This document shows, piece after piece, positions 16,388 through 25,074 of a DNA stretch of 45,042 bases. Where the stretch lies: contig CAYFQR010000008.1 in NCBI GenBank assembly GCA_964345365.1, positions 1-45,042 on the forward strand, read 5' to 3'. The DNA is from RUG754 sp964345365 (GTDB taxonomy: Bacteria; Bacillota; Clostridia; Peptostreptococcales; Anaerovoracaceae). Below the pieces are notes generated by a model. It made no database searches. It was not told where the DNA came from and saw only the letters and a program-made list of their open reading frames with translations. Both the position numbers and the translations under genes were made by a program. Each line of letters opens with the position of its first letter. Positions within the stretch are counted from its first letter, which is position 1.

Positions 16388-16663
16388 TTATTTGTTTACA
16401 GCGTCCTTCAGTGCCTTACCTGCTTTGAATGCCGGTTTAGTACATGCTGCAATCTTAACTGCCTCGCCTGTCCTTGGGTTCTTGCCCATTCTTGCTGCCT
16501 GTTTTCTGGTTTCGAAAGTTCCGAATCCGATTAACTGTACCTTATCACCTTTAACAAGTGCTTTTTCGATTGCGGCAAATGTAGCGTTCACTGTAGCTGT
16601 TGCGTCCTTCTTAGTAACACCGGTTGCCTCTGCTACTGCAGCGATTAATTCTGTCTTATTCAT
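16388..16663 (-). CDS. hup: DNA-binding protein HU
   Basis: A 91-residue histone-like protein, typical size. It starts MNKTELIAAVAEATGVTKKDA and contains the HU signature GFGTFETRKQAARMGKNPRTG, the DNA-gripping beta-arm, then KIAACTKPAFKAGKALKDAVN. It binds and bends DNA without strict sequence preference and compacts the chromosome. The ATG at 16663 follows GAAGGAG; earlier in-frame codons have no ribosome site. It is a monocistron with a near-consensus promoter and a strong terminator. Confidence 0.96.
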   Translation of the reverse strand: MNKTELIAAVAEATGVTKKDATATVNATFAAIEKALVKGDKVQLIGFGTFETRKQAARMGKNPRTGEAVKIAACTKPAFKAGKALKDAVNK

Positions 16664-16706
16664 TGTATACTTCTCCTTCACATAATCAAAAAATAAAGTC
16701 AATATG

Positions 16707-16735
16707 ATAATACCACACGATATTTTTATTGTCAA
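16707..16735 (-). promoter_or_regulatory. Promoter TTGACA-17-TATTAT for HU
   Basis: TTGACA (16735-16730) and TATTAT (16712-16707) are separated by 17 bases on the minus strand. This is one of the best vegetative promoters in the window and fits an abundant protein. Confidence 0.85.
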
Positions 16736-16743
16736 TTATAAAA

Positions 16744-16759
16744 GTCTAATAATGTAGAC
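16744..16759 (-). terminator. Weak hairpin with T tail after the MFS gene
   Basis: GTCTA and TAGAC pair around a 6-base loop, followed on the minus strand by TTTTATAATT. It is short and just upstream of the HU promoter, so it may be a weak terminator. Confidence 0.35.
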
Positions 16760-16784
16760 ATATCAAGGGTTTTTCATGAAATTT

Positions 16785-17999
16785 TTAATATTTCTCCGGT
16801 TTTTCTCTTATCTTGCCTATAAGTGCAATCACTCCGACCATCCCGACAGCTGTTGCTATAACCGAAATCAAAAGCATAAACTCGGCGCCGAACCTGTCAA
16901 GCATAACTCCACCGGAAACACTTGCGAAGATATTCGATATAGTAAGTGCGATGGTAAATAATGCTTGACCCTTCACAAGTTCTCCTTTTTCCATTATCTC
17001 GTTTATGAAGACTACGATTGCCGGCAAAAATATTCCGAATGAGAATATATTGAAAAAATGCGCCGCAAATATTATTCCGACACTTTGTGCCGAATATATA
17101 ATTGCGATTTTAAGCAAAAATGCGACCGAGGCAATTTTCAGAAGAGTGCGACAACTGAATATAGCCCTTATTTTGTCAAAAAAGAACAGTGCGGGTATTT
17201 CGACAAAAGCCATAAACGAAAGGATTTTACCCATTTCCTTCGTCCCGCCACCGACATTCTCAACTATCTGGAACATGAAATTATTCAGGACGGAATTTTG
17301 AAAAAACAAAATCAATATGAAAAAATTCAAAATAACAAAGAGCTTATTCCTGTTAAAAAACTCTGTTAAACCTATTTCTTTTTCGGGTTTTGTCGATTTT
17401 TCGTTTATAGCTTCCTGATTTGCAGATGAGCGACGAAGCGTATTATTTGTCAAGACAAGTAAGATAAACAATAGAGAAAGAACAATAACCCCCGCCGACG
17501 GCAGTACTTCAGTTCCCATTTTCTCCACTAAAATTCCTATAACGGCCGTGAAAACCGAATAACCGAGACTTCCTCCGGCGCGGCAAATACCGAAATTAAT
17601 CGGGACTCCCGTTTCCGAAAGCTTTCTCTGCAAAGAATTGAAAAGGGGTTGCAATGCAAGGTTCCAAGCCATCAACAGCATGTATACCGTCCAAAGAGCA
17701 GCGGATTTTCTTGTAAAAACAAACAGCGCAAGATTAAGTATCAGCATTAAAACCGTGCTTATCTGTGCTACGCCTATTGAGCTTAATTTCACCGACCTGT
17801 CGGATATATCCGCAAGAATCGGTTGCAAAAAAACAGATACGGCTCCGGAAGCTGCGAGTATTACGCCTATTTCGGAGTTCGAATAACCTATACCTATTAA
17901 ATATGCGGAGCAAAAGGACGCAATAACTCCGTAATGCATCCAATATAGCGCAAAGATACCTGCATATTCACTGTTCAGTTTAACGGATACCGATTTCAA
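16785..17999 (-). CDS. MFS transporter, probable nucleoside or sugar symporter type
   Basis: A 404-residue protein with about 12 hydrophobic segments. The N-terminus (YAGIFALYWMHYGVIASFCSAYL, then GYSNSEIGVILAASGAVSVFLQPILADISDR) resembles the LacY/PPP/nucleoside-H+-symporter branch of the major facilitator superfamily. It begins at TTG (17999), eight bases after GAAAGG and two bases after the stop of purine nucleoside phosphorylase. That tight linkage suggests it moves nucleosides or a purine-salvage product; this is inference. No substrate-defining residues can be read with confidence. Confidence 0.78.
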   Translation of the reverse strand: MKSVSVKLNSEYAGIFALYWMHYGVIASFCSAYLIGIGYSNSEIGVILAASGAVSVFLQPILADISDRSVKLSSIGVAQISTVLMLILNLALFVFTRKSAALWTVYMLLMAWNLALQPLFNSLQRKLSETGVPINFGICRAGGSLGYSVFTAVIGILVEKMGTEVLPSAGVIVLSLLFILLVLTNNTLRRSSANQEAINEKSTKPEKEIGLTEFFNRNKLFVILNFFILILFFQNSVLNNFMFQIVENVGGGTKEMGKILSFMAFVEIPALFFFDKIRAIFSCRTLLKIASVAFLLKIAIIYSAQSVGIIFAAHFFNIFSFGIFLPAIVVFINEIMEKGELVKGQALFTIALTISNIFASVSGGVMLDRFGAEFMLLISVIATAVGMVGVIALIGKIREKPEKY

Positions 18000-18001
18000 T
18001 C

Positions 18002-18832
18002 TTAGAGCCTTTCAACTAATTTTTTTATAACCAGCTCAAAGTCGGATGAGACCCTGCTTGCCACTTCTATTACTTCTTCTCCTGATAACTTTTCTTCGCT
18101 TATTCCCGTGCAATAATTTGTGATGCAGCTTATTCCGGCTGTTTTCATGCCCATGTGCCTTGCGGCAATCGCTTCAACCGCAGATGACATACCGCAGCAA
18201 TCCGCGCCCGCTTCTCTATACATTTTGATTTCGCTTGAAGTTTCAAACTGCGGTCCCGGAAGCTGGATAAAAACACCTTCAGTTATGGTAATATTGTTCT
18301 CCCTTCCTATTTCGAGAACTTTTTCTATTATTTTTTTGTCATATATTTCAGAAACGTCAGTAAAACGCTCCCCAAGCATATCGATGTTCGGGCCCCTTAA
18401 GGGTGAAGGGACAAAAGAGCTGATACAGTCCTTTGAAACCATGAAGCTTCCTACCGGCATTTCCTTTCTCATGCTCCCTACCGCATTCGTAATAATCACG
18501 GTTTCCGCACCGAGCAGTCCGAGAACCCTCAGCGGAAGCACAACCTCGCTCATATCATAGCCCTCATAGTAATGGACTCTGCCTTTCATGCACACTACAC
18601 TCCTGCCGCAGAGTTTACCGAAGATAAAACTGCCTTCGTGTCCGGGCGCCGTTGATACGGGGAATCCATCTAATTCCTTGTATTCCACAATCGCTTCAAC
18701 CTCGAGATTGTCTGCAAAACCGCCCAATCCCGAACCTAAAACTATGGCGATCTCGGGTTTTGATAAAATATGCCTCTTGATTTCAGAGACATATTTTTCC
18801 AATCTTTTTATGTAACTCAATCTGTCAAACAT
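18002..18832 (-). CDS. Purine nucleoside phosphorylase (trimeric type)
   Basis: A 276-residue enzyme that cleaves inosine/guanosine with phosphate in purine salvage. Signature segments: VLGSGLGGFAD (phosphate loop), GHEGSFIFG, KGRVHYYEGYD, TNAVGSM, GPQFETSSEIKMYREAGADCCGMS and GISCITNYCTGIS with the base-contacting Asn. This is the trimeric (PunA/DeoD-II type) family. The ATG at 18832 follows TTGGAGG with 6-base spacing; a TTG at 18844 would overlap that ribosome site. It shares an operon with the MFS transporter and lies 12 bases after the Na/Pi cotransporter gene. Confidence 0.93.
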   Translation of the reverse strand: MFDRLSYIKRLEKYVSEIKRHILSKPEIAIVLGSGLGGFADNLEVEAIVEYKELDGFPVSTAPGHEGSFIFGKLCGRSVVCMKGRVHYYEGYDMSEVVLPLRVLGLLGAETVIITNAVGSMRKEMPVGSFMVSKDCISSFVPSPLRGPNIDMLGERFTDVSEIYDKKIIEKVLEIGRENNITITEGVFIQLPGPQFETSSEIKMYREAGADCCGMSSAVEAIAARHMGMKTAGISCITNYCTGISEEKLSGEEVIEVASRVSSDFELVIKKLVERL

Positions 18833-18844
18833 TTTAACCTCCAA

Positions 18845-20590
18845 TTATACGAGAGCATACTTGTTTCTGTATTCCTGATATGCTTCACGGTAGTTCTCGT
18901 TTGTATCCCTGTAGTCACGCAGCATCTGATGCATGTTCATATTGTGATAGCTTACATCTATGATACAGCCGGCAATATTTGAGCAGTGGTCAGCCACCCT
19001 TTCCATATTCGTGATTAAATCAGACCATACGAAACCCGCCTCCATCACACAATCACCTTGCTGCAATCTTGATATGTGCCTTGTTCTCAAACTGTCTTTT
19101 AAATAATCAATTACCTGTTCGAGAGGTTCGACTCTCACTGCAATATCGGCATCACTCTTAATAAACGCCTCATATGTGTTCTCCGTTATCTCTTTTACTG
19201 CAGCCATCAGCACTTTAAGGTCACTTACGGCTGCATCCGTGAACGGTATATTATTTTTCGAAAGCTCTTCCGCGGAATTTAAAATATTTATGCTGTGGTC
19301 ACCTATTCTCTCGAAATCCCCTATAAGCTTAAGATACTCGGCAGCGACCGAGCTGTCTTCTTTGCTTAATTGAACGGCACTTAATTTAACGAGATAAGTA
19401 CCTATAACGTCCTCATACTTATCCGTTTTGTTTTCAAGATATCTTATCCTGTCAGCCGAATACGGATTGTATTCAAAGATACAGTCTAAACTTAAATATA
19501 AAGCTTCAAATGACATACCGGCCATATCCGACATTTTAGCCTTGCATTGTTCAAGTGCAAGAGCCGGCGCCTGAAGGAGTCTCTCATCAAGTTCAACATT
19601 TTTCTCCTCATCCTCGGTCTCCGGAATTAAAGTGAGCACAAGCTTCTCCAATAATCCCGAAAGCGGAAGCATCAATGCGGTACAGATAATATTAAATGCC
19701 GAGTGCGCTATCGCAATTCCGACAAGTGATGTGGGTTCTGAAAGTATCGCCGGCATAAACATCGCCTTTACTATCATGAATAACGTTATGCAAACTATTG
19801 TCCCGATAACATTGAAGCTGAGATGGACAAGTGCGGCGCGATGAGCATTTTTGTTTGTTCCTATTGACGAGAGCATTGCCGTCACACAGGTTCCGATATT
19901 TTGACCCATTATAATAGGGATTGCCGCACCGTATGTAACCTGACCTGTCATTGACAAAGCCTGAAGAATTCCTACGGATGCCGAGCTCGATTGGATAATT
20001 GCGGTAAGTACAGCACCTACTAAAACACCTAATATAGGGTTCGAGAAATAAAGAAACATCTGTCTGAATTCGGGAACATCACTCAGCCCCGCAACCGAAC
20101 CGGCCATTGTATCCATGCCGAACATGAGAGTTGCAAATCCAAGCATAACCAATCCGGTATCTCTCTTTTTGCCGCCGCTCGGCATCATATAAAGAAATAT
20201 ACCTATAAGCGCCAATATGGGCGTGAAAGAAGTCGGCTTAAGGAATTGAACAAAAAAATTATCGCTGTTAATTCCCGCAAGGCTTAGTATCCATGCCGTA
20301 ACAGTCGTACCGATATTTGAACCCATTATTACATTAATCGATTGCTGAAGAGTCATAAGACCCGAGTTTACGAAACCTACGACCATTACCGTAGTTGCAG
20401 ATGAACTCTGAATAATGGAAGTAACTATGAGCCCTGTGCAAAGGCCCGTCATCTTTCCTGTAGTCAGTTTTCCCAATATTGCGCTTAACTTGTTTCCCGC
20501 ACGCCTTTCGAGCGCCTGTCCCATTATTGCCATGCCAAACAAGAAAAGGGCCAAGCCACCGATTAAATTCAAAAAATCAAATATCGACAT
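18845..20590 (-). CDS. Na/Pi cotransporter family protein with C-terminal PhoU-like domain
   Basis: A 581-residue membrane protein. Two inverted-topology repeats each carry the family QSSS motif (IIQSSSATTVMVVGF and AIIQSSSASVGILQAL). A soluble C-terminal region (about residues 340-560) has the PhoU-like helical pattern (DFERIGDHSINI and NMERVADHCSNIAG). The family uses the Na+ gradient to move phosphate. The PhoU part probably tunes activity. The ATG at 20590 follows TTGGAGG; a TTG at 20602 overlaps it. It sits 35 bases after a PhoR-like kinase, consistent with phosphate-responsive expression. Confidence 0.92.
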   Translation of the reverse strand: MSIFDFLNLIGGLALFLFGMAIMGQALERRAGNKLSAILGKLTTGKMTGLCTGLIVTSIIQSSSATTVMVVGFVNSGLMTLQQSINVIMGSNIGTTVTAWILSLAGINSDNFFVQFLKPTSFTPILALIGIFLYMMPSGGKKRDTGLVMLGFATLMFGMDTMAGSVAGLSDVPEFRQMFLYFSNPILGVLVGAVLTAIIQSSSASVGILQALSMTGQVTYGAAIPIIMGQNIGTCVTAMLSSIGTNKNAHRAALVHLSFNVIGTIVCITLFMIVKAMFMPAILSEPTSLVGIAIAHSAFNIICTALMLPLSGLLEKLVLTLIPETEDEEKNVELDERLLQAPALALEQCKAKMSDMAGMSFEALYLSLDCIFEYNPYSADRIRYLENKTDKYEDVIGTYLVKLSAVQLSKEDSSVAAEYLKLIGDFERIGDHSINILNSAEELSKNNIPFTDAAVSDLKVLMAAVKEITENTYEAFIKSDADIAVRVEPLEQVIDYLKDSLRTRHISRLQQGDCVMEAGFVWSDLITNMERVADHCSNIAGCIIDVSYHNMNMHQMLRDYRDTNENYREAYQEYRNKYALV

Positions 20591-20625
20591 TTTTTCCTCC
20601 AACGCTTTATTTATATATTTTTTCG

Positions 20626-21960
20626 CTAAAATTTGATTGTGAAAGTAGTTCCCACCCCTACTTCACTTTCAACATTAAGCTCAGCACCGTGAATAATGCA
20701 GCCGTGTTTTACTATTGACAGTCCGAGTCCCGTCCCTCCGACTGCTTTTGAACGGCTTTTATCCACTACATAAAATCTTTCAAATATTCTTCTAACTTCA
20801 TCTTTTGGTATGCCGATTCCCGTATCCGTAACCTTAAGCACGGCATTCTCGTCCTTTTTTCTGACGCTTATCTTTAATGTACCGTTTTTACGGTTATATT
20901 TTATACCGTTATCCATGAGATTGTAAACCATACTGTAAACAATCTTAGGTATTCCCGATATCACAGCTTTTTCGCCTTCAAACTCAATGTTGACACCCAT
21001 GCCTTCTGCAGTTGTACGCAAACTGTCAACAGTGTTCTCAACTATTTTATAGAGGTCTATCGTTTCTTTTGTATATTCAATGGCGCCCGTATCAAGCTGA
21101 GTCAACTCGATGATATCCTCAACAAGAGTCGTAAGTCTGCCTGCCTCCTCCCTGATTTTACCGGCAAAAGGTATTATATCCTCCTCTTTCGTCATACCGT
21201 TAACGATAAGCTCCGCATAGCCGGAAATCGAATGAAGCGGCGTCTTGAGCTCATGTGATACATTCGCGGTAAATTCCTCCCTCATACGCGTCGCCTTTTC
21301 GAGTTCTTCTTTGTCCCTTATATGTTGCTCTTTCTGAGCTTTAATCCTGAGAAGCAGCGGCCTGATTTCTTCAAGCCCGTGCGCCGCTTCGCTTCTGAAC
21401 GGATTATCCAAATCGATATTGTTTATCGGCCTGACGATTTTTTTTGATATCCTGAGAGCTATAATATATGCTCCTACGATTATAAATACTAAGCTTATCA
21501 AAAGAGCCTGTGCAAAATTGAATATCGATGTCCAAAACATTGCATAAGATGCGGATATCCTGATTACAGTTCCGTCATCCAATAATTTTGCCGCGTATAT
21601 CTGCTTTTCGGAAAGAGTATTCGAATACCTGATGCTCACTCCGAACCCTGTTTCTATCGCCTCTTTAACCTCTTCCCTATCGACATGATTTTCCATCTTC
21701 TCGATGTCCGCCATATTGTCAAATATGACTGCCCCGTCCTGCTCTATCCATGTCATTCTATATTCAGTTATCTCAAGGCCGTCAAAATATTCGCTCCCGG
21801 AAAGTTCAATGCCCTTTGCTACAAGCTCCAGTTCACTCTTGAGCTGATTCTTCTGTATTTCGGTAAAAAAATTGTATGACATACCGAAAATAAGCGCAAT
21901 GAAAATCAGCAGCACCATAAGTGAGACTATCCAGATGGAATACCCTATTTTTTTATACAT
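20626..21960 (-). CDS. PhoR-like sensor histidine kinase
   Basis: A 444-residue kinase. TM1 (about residues 8-30), an extracytoplasmic region of about 110 residues, TM2 (about 148-170), HAMP-like linker, HisKA with His236 (TANVSHELKTPLHSISG), and ATPase domain (NLMDNGIKYN, GIGIPKDE, VGGTGLGLSIVKHG). This architecture is that of PhoR/ResE kinases. Its start overlaps the end of the regulator gene by 8 bases, and it precedes the Na/Pi cotransporter, which supports phosphate sensing; the signal itself is not shown by sequence. Confidence 0.9.
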   Translation of the reverse strand: MYKKIGYSIWIVSLMVLLIFIALIFGMSYNFFTEIQKNQLKSELELVAKGIELSGSEYFDGLEITEYRMTWIEQDGAVIFDNMADIEKMENHVDREEVKEAIETGFGVSIRYSNTLSEKQIYAAKLLDDGTVIRISASYAMFWTSIFNFAQALLISLVFIIVGAYIIALRISKKIVRPINNIDLDNPFRSEAAHGLEEIRPLLLRIKAQKEQHIRDKEELEKATRMREEFTANVSHELKTPLHSISGYAELIVNGMTKEEDIIPFAGKIREEAGRLTTLVEDIIELTQLDTGAIEYTKETIDLYKIVENTVDSLRTTAEGMGVNIEFEGEKAVISGIPKIVYSMVYNLMDNGIKYNRKNGTLKISVRKKDENAVLKVTDTGIGIPKDEVRRIFERFYVVDKSRSKAVGGTGLGLSIVKHGCIIHGAELNVESEVGVGTTFTIKF

Positions 21961-22630
21961 TCGGTTCCTCTATTCTGTAACCCACGCCTCTTACGGTAGA
22001 AATCATGTCGCCTGCCGCTCCGAGCTTGGAGCGCAAAGTTCCGACATGTACGTCCACCGTACGGGTTTCGCCTATGAAATCAATGCCCCATACTATTGAA
22101 AGCAGTCTTTCTCTCGTAAAAACCTTTCCGATATTTTCCATGAGGAGTTTCAGCAGGTCATACTCCTTTAAGGTTAATATGACCTGGGTTCCTTCTACAG
22201 TTACAGTATGTTTCGTCAAGTCCATTGTAATGCTTCCGGTCGAAAGCAAGGTATTTTCATCCTTAGGATTGCTTCTCCTTAAAACCGCCTTTATTCGTGA
22301 GACCATTTCCATCATCCCGAAAGGTTTCGTCAGATAATCGTCCGCGCCTGAGTCAAGCCCTATCACCTTATCATATTCCGCACTCTTTGCAGTAGCCATA
22401 ATGACCGGCAAAGCCGCAGTCACGGGGTTGTTTCTCAATCTCTTTAATACGGCGATGCCGTCTTCACCCGGCAACATGATATCAAGCAATACCAGCTCGG
22501 GCATATCTTTTTTCATAGCTTCCCAAAACTGTTCACTGTCTCCGAATCCCCTTGCTTCATAGCCTGCCACATTAAGAGTGTATATCATTAAATCACGTAT
22601 GCTCTCATCGTCTTCAAGACAAAAAATCAT
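21953..22630 (-). CDS. PhoP/PhoB-like OmpR-family response regulator
   Basis: A 225-residue regulator. Receiver domain with LEDD acidic pocket, phosphoacceptor Asp50 (LLDIMLPGEDG), MATAKS and KPFGMMEMVSRI; then a winged-helix domain (LLSIVWGIDFIGETRTVDVHVGTLRSKL, ending GVGYRIEE). The ATG at 22630 follows AAAGGAG. It heads the unit regulator > kinase > Na/Pi transporter. Two TTTACA repeats 11 bases apart lie upstream, matching the known PhoP-box pattern of Bacillus and suggesting self-regulation. Confidence 0.9.
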   Translation of the reverse strand: MIFCLEDDESIRDLMIYTLNVAGYEARGFGDSEQFWEAMKKDMPELVLLDIMLPGEDGIAVLKRLRNNPVTAALPVIMATAKSAEYDKVIGLDSGADDYLTKPFGMMEMVSRIKAVLRRSNPKDENTLLSTGSITMDLTKHTVTVEGTQVILTLKEYDLLKLLMENIGKVFTRERLLSIVWGIDFIGETRTVDVHVGTLRSKLGAAGDMISTVRGVGYRIEEPNV

Positions 22631-22712
22631 TGCCCCGTTCTCCTTTCACATCGCATGCTCTTATCTCTTTTAACATTCTATGTTATTTTGAACATTTTAG
22701 CCACAAAACGAA

Positions 22713-22729
22713 TGTAAAATATATGTAAA
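22713..22729 (-). promoter_or_regulatory. Pho-box-like direct repeat (TTTACA-N5-TTTACA)
   Basis: On the minus strand TTTACA occurs at 22729-22724 and 22718-22713, an 11-base period, as in B. subtilis PhoP boxes (TT(A/T)ACA repeats). A TAAAAT -10-like box follows about 13 bases later. The upstream repeat overlaps the foot of the terminator hairpin at 22727-22755. Confidence 0.55.
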
Positions 22730-22755
22730 ATCCCATGGAAATACCATGGGATTTT
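22727..22755 (-). terminator. Terminator of the envelope operon (12-bp perfect stem)
   Basis: AAAATCCCATGG (22727-22738) and its exact inverted copy (22744-22755) flank a 5-base loop. On the minus strand the stem ends in ATTTT and is followed by A/T-rich sequence. It closes the operon that ends at 22769. A third CCCATGG copy lies at 22756-22762. Confidence 0.75.
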
Positions 22756-22768
22756 CCCATGGTATGAT

Positions 22769-23131
22769 TTAATATATCAGTTTTATAAATGCCCCGACTA
22801 TAACTATCAGAACAGCAACACCGATTGCCCCGATAGCCGAAATATCCTGAAGTATGTTATATGGCTCTGTTGTTTCCTCCGCATTTGAATCATATTCCAA
22901 ATAACCCTTCACAGGCATAATCTTTGATATCATGTTCGCAGGAAATTTTTCAAGATTTTCGTTATAACTCGCCGCAGCTGCATTGTATCTTCCGGGCATT
23001 GTAGTACTGTATGCGCTGATTCTCTCATATCTCGCATTCAGCGACCACATACCCCCTAAAAGTAATCCTGCGATTATGAGAATTATCATTATTGCAATGC
23101 ACAAGGGCTTGCTCGATGTAATCTTTTTCAT
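22769..23131 (-). CDS. Small membrane protein with LemA-like segment
   Basis: A 120-residue protein with a membrane segment at each end (about residues 9-28 and 97-118). Between them is a helical stretch: ARYERISAY, then GRYNAAAASYNENLEKFPANMISKIMPVKGYLEY. The Y-N...FPxNxIxK pattern resembles the C-terminal half of LemA-family proteins, but the protein is shorter than LemA (~180) and has an extra C-terminal membrane helix. Function unknown. It is the last gene of the PAP2 > acyl-CoA synthetase > XpaC > TelA run, 19 bases after telA, with GAAGGG before the ATG. Confidence 0.7.
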   Translation of the reverse strand: MKKITSSKPLCIAIMIILIIAGLLLGGMWSLNARYERISAYSTTMPGRYNAAAASYNENLEKFPANMISKIMPVKGYLEYDSNAEETTEPYNILQDISAIGAIGVAVLIVIVGAFIKLIY

Positions 23132-23150
23132 GTCGTCTTCCCTTCAAATA

Positions 23151-24248
23151 TCAAGAAATAGCTTCCAGAACCTTTGTCTTCAGCTCACCTTCAAGTCTCA
23201 AAAGCTCCGTCTCAGCAAGCATCCTCTTTTCATGCCCTTCCTTTTGGATTCTCATGACATCATCTATTGTCGCGATGAGTTGCGCATTCGTTTCCTGCAA
23301 AGTTTCTATATCGACAACGCCCCTCTCGGATTCTTCAGCGATTCCGACAGTGGTCTGCCTCAAAACTTCAGCGTTCTTTTTTAACAACTCGTTTGTGGCG
23401 TCCGACACGGCTCTCTGTGCTTTTAATGCCTCTTCGGAATTAGCTAAGCCGAGCGCCAGCACCATCTGCCCTTTCCATAGAGGGATGGTATTGACGAGTG
23501 CGGTCTGAATCTTCTCTATCATCAATGTGTCATTGTTTTGAATCATCCTGATCTGCGGTGCCATTTGCAAAGAAACCGTCCTCGTGAGATTAAGGTCATG
23601 AACCTTCTTCTCAAACCTCGTTATCATCTGTGAAAAATCGGAAACAGCCTGTATATCATCCGCATTTCCTGTTTCCTCCGCTTTCTTTTTCATTTCAGGC
23701 AAAGTAACATTCCTCGCCTCGTCGAGCTTTTGCTTGCCGGCGACGATATACATGGAGAGACTCTTGAAATTCTCGGTATTTGCCTTAAACATCTCGTCGA
23801 GAACAGCCACATCCTTAGTCAGCGAAACCTGATGTCCGTCAAGGATGTCAACAACCTTTTCGACATTTCCGCTTGCTTTTGTGTATTTGCTTTTTAATTG
23901 TTCTATAGGGTTGACAGCTCTGCTGAAAAGCCTGGCAAGTCCCTTCTTTTCTTCGAGGGCGCTGAACCCCTTAAGCTCGGAAACAAGCCCGGACAGAGAT
24001 TCCCCGACTGCACCCAAGTCTTTGGTTCTTACCTTGTTCAAAGCGACATCGGAAAACTCCGCAAGCTTATCCTGCGCATCCGAACCGAAGTTAACTATGC
24101 TGTTTGTGTCGCTGAAATCAACCTTCCCCGCATAACTTTCTATGAGTGAACGCTCTTCCTCGGAAAACTCAACTCCGTCAGGTATGTTCATCACATCTTC
24201 GGTTTCTACACTTTCCATTACTTCGGATACCATTATTTCTTCATTCAT
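23151..24248 (-). CDS. TelA-family toxic anion resistance protein
   Basis: A 365-residue, mostly helical cytoplasmic protein of the TelA/KlaA family. Recognisable pieces: the central LDGHQVSLTKDVAVLDEMF, TENFKSLSMYIVAGKQKL and the C-terminal IPLWKGQMVLALGL. The family was linked to tellurite resistance and is widespread next to XpaC; its biochemical role is not known. Start ATG at 24248 follows AAAGGAGGG and overlaps the xpaC stop (ATGA), so translation is coupled. Here it sits inside a lipid/envelope operon rather than a ter gene cluster. Confidence 0.88.
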   Translation of the reverse strand: MNEEIMVSEVMESVETEDVMNIPDGVEFSEEERSLIESYAGKVDFSDTNSIVNFGSDAQDKLAEFSDVALNKVRTKDLGAVGESLSGLVSELKGFSALEEKKGLARLFSRAVNPIEQLKSKYTKASGNVEKVVDILDGHQVSLTKDVAVLDEMFKANTENFKSLSMYIVAGKQKLDEARNVTLPEMKKKAEETGNADDIQAVSDFSQMITRFEKKVHDLNLTRTVSLQMAPQIRMIQNNDTLMIEKIQTALVNTIPLWKGQMVLALGLANSEEALKAQRAVSDATNELLKKNAEVLRQTTVGIAEESERGVVDIETLQETNAQLIATIDDVMRIQKEGHEKRMLAETELLRLEGELKTKVLEAIS

Positions 24249-25072
24249 TGTAATTTGCCCTCCTTTAAATTATCAGCAAGTTCCAACATACTTTCATCCA
24301 ACAGTTCTTCCGGGGTCAAGCCCGCAAGCCCCCTCCCGCCGTTGATTTTTTTCGGGTCAAGCTCAAGTCGCATCAAGCTGTCTAAAGTCTTAACCTCAGC
24401 ATTTATTTCCATAGCATCGTCCGTAAACATATTGTCAAGCATCTTTTTAATTGCCGTATCCGTACCGGCAAGCGCGTGTTCTATCTTGCCGATGCTTGAG
24501 TTTACTACACCTGCTTCCGGACTTAAGTTATTAACCTGAAGCGATATGTATTTGTCTATAAGTCCCAGCATCATATCGCCGTAATAGTTGGCAAGTTTTC
24601 TCACCTTATTCTTGTCTTTCGGATCATTTTCAACCTCCTCGGCCATTCGTGAAAGCGATACTGCAATCGATGCCAAGGTTTCCCTGATTTCTTTTTTCTG
24701 AATCTTTTCAGCTCTGTCAATCACCAAATCGCTTAAATTATAAAGTTTCATCGCGATTTCATCGCTGTATGACTTCTTCTCGCGTTTAGGAGGCAGTTTT
24801 TTCAGTTGCCTCTTTCTGATTGAGGAAAGTATGGCGCCGATTCCCCATGAGACCAAAGATATGAATATTACCGTGCCGAGTTTGTATACCGGCAACATGA
24901 GTGCAAGCATGAACCAAACAATACCGGCTGTAAGATATGGTACGCCCTCTCCCATAAGTTTGACCTGCTTCTTTTTCTTCTTCGGATGTGCTTCGACTTT
25001 TTCGCCTTTGTAGTACTTCGCTTTTTCTTCTTCAAGCCTCTTTTTCAGCTCTTCCGTACGAGTTATCGACAT
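24245..25072 (-). CDS. xpaC: XpaC-family protein (5-bromo-4-chloroindolyl phosphate hydrolysis family)
   Basis: A 275-residue protein. A charged N-terminus (EELKKRLEEEKAKYYKGEKVEAHPKKKKK) precedes two hydrophobic segments (about residues 48-88), then a helical cytoplasmic domain ending LMRLELDPKKINGG, typical of XpaC partners of TelA. The family name comes from an early phosphatase-like phenotype; its function is unresolved. Three start codons cluster at 25078-25072 overlapping the end of the acyl-CoA synthetase gene; I prefer the ATG at 25072, seven bases after GGGGG. Confidence 0.85.
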   Translation of the reverse strand: MSITRTEELKKRLEEEKAKYYKGEKVEAHPKKKKKQVKLMGEGVPYLTAGIVWFMLALMLPVYKLGTVIFISLVSWGIGAILSSIRKRQLKKLPPKREKKSYSDEIAMKLYNLSDLVIDRAEKIQKKEIRETLASIAVSLSRMAEEVENDPKDKNKVRKLANYYGDMMLGLIDKYISLQVNNLSPEAGVVNSSIGKIEHALAGTDTAIKKMLDNMFTDDAMEINAEVKTLDSLMRLELDPKKINGGRGLAGLTPEELLDESMLELADNLKEGKLQ

Positions 25073-25074
25073 CA

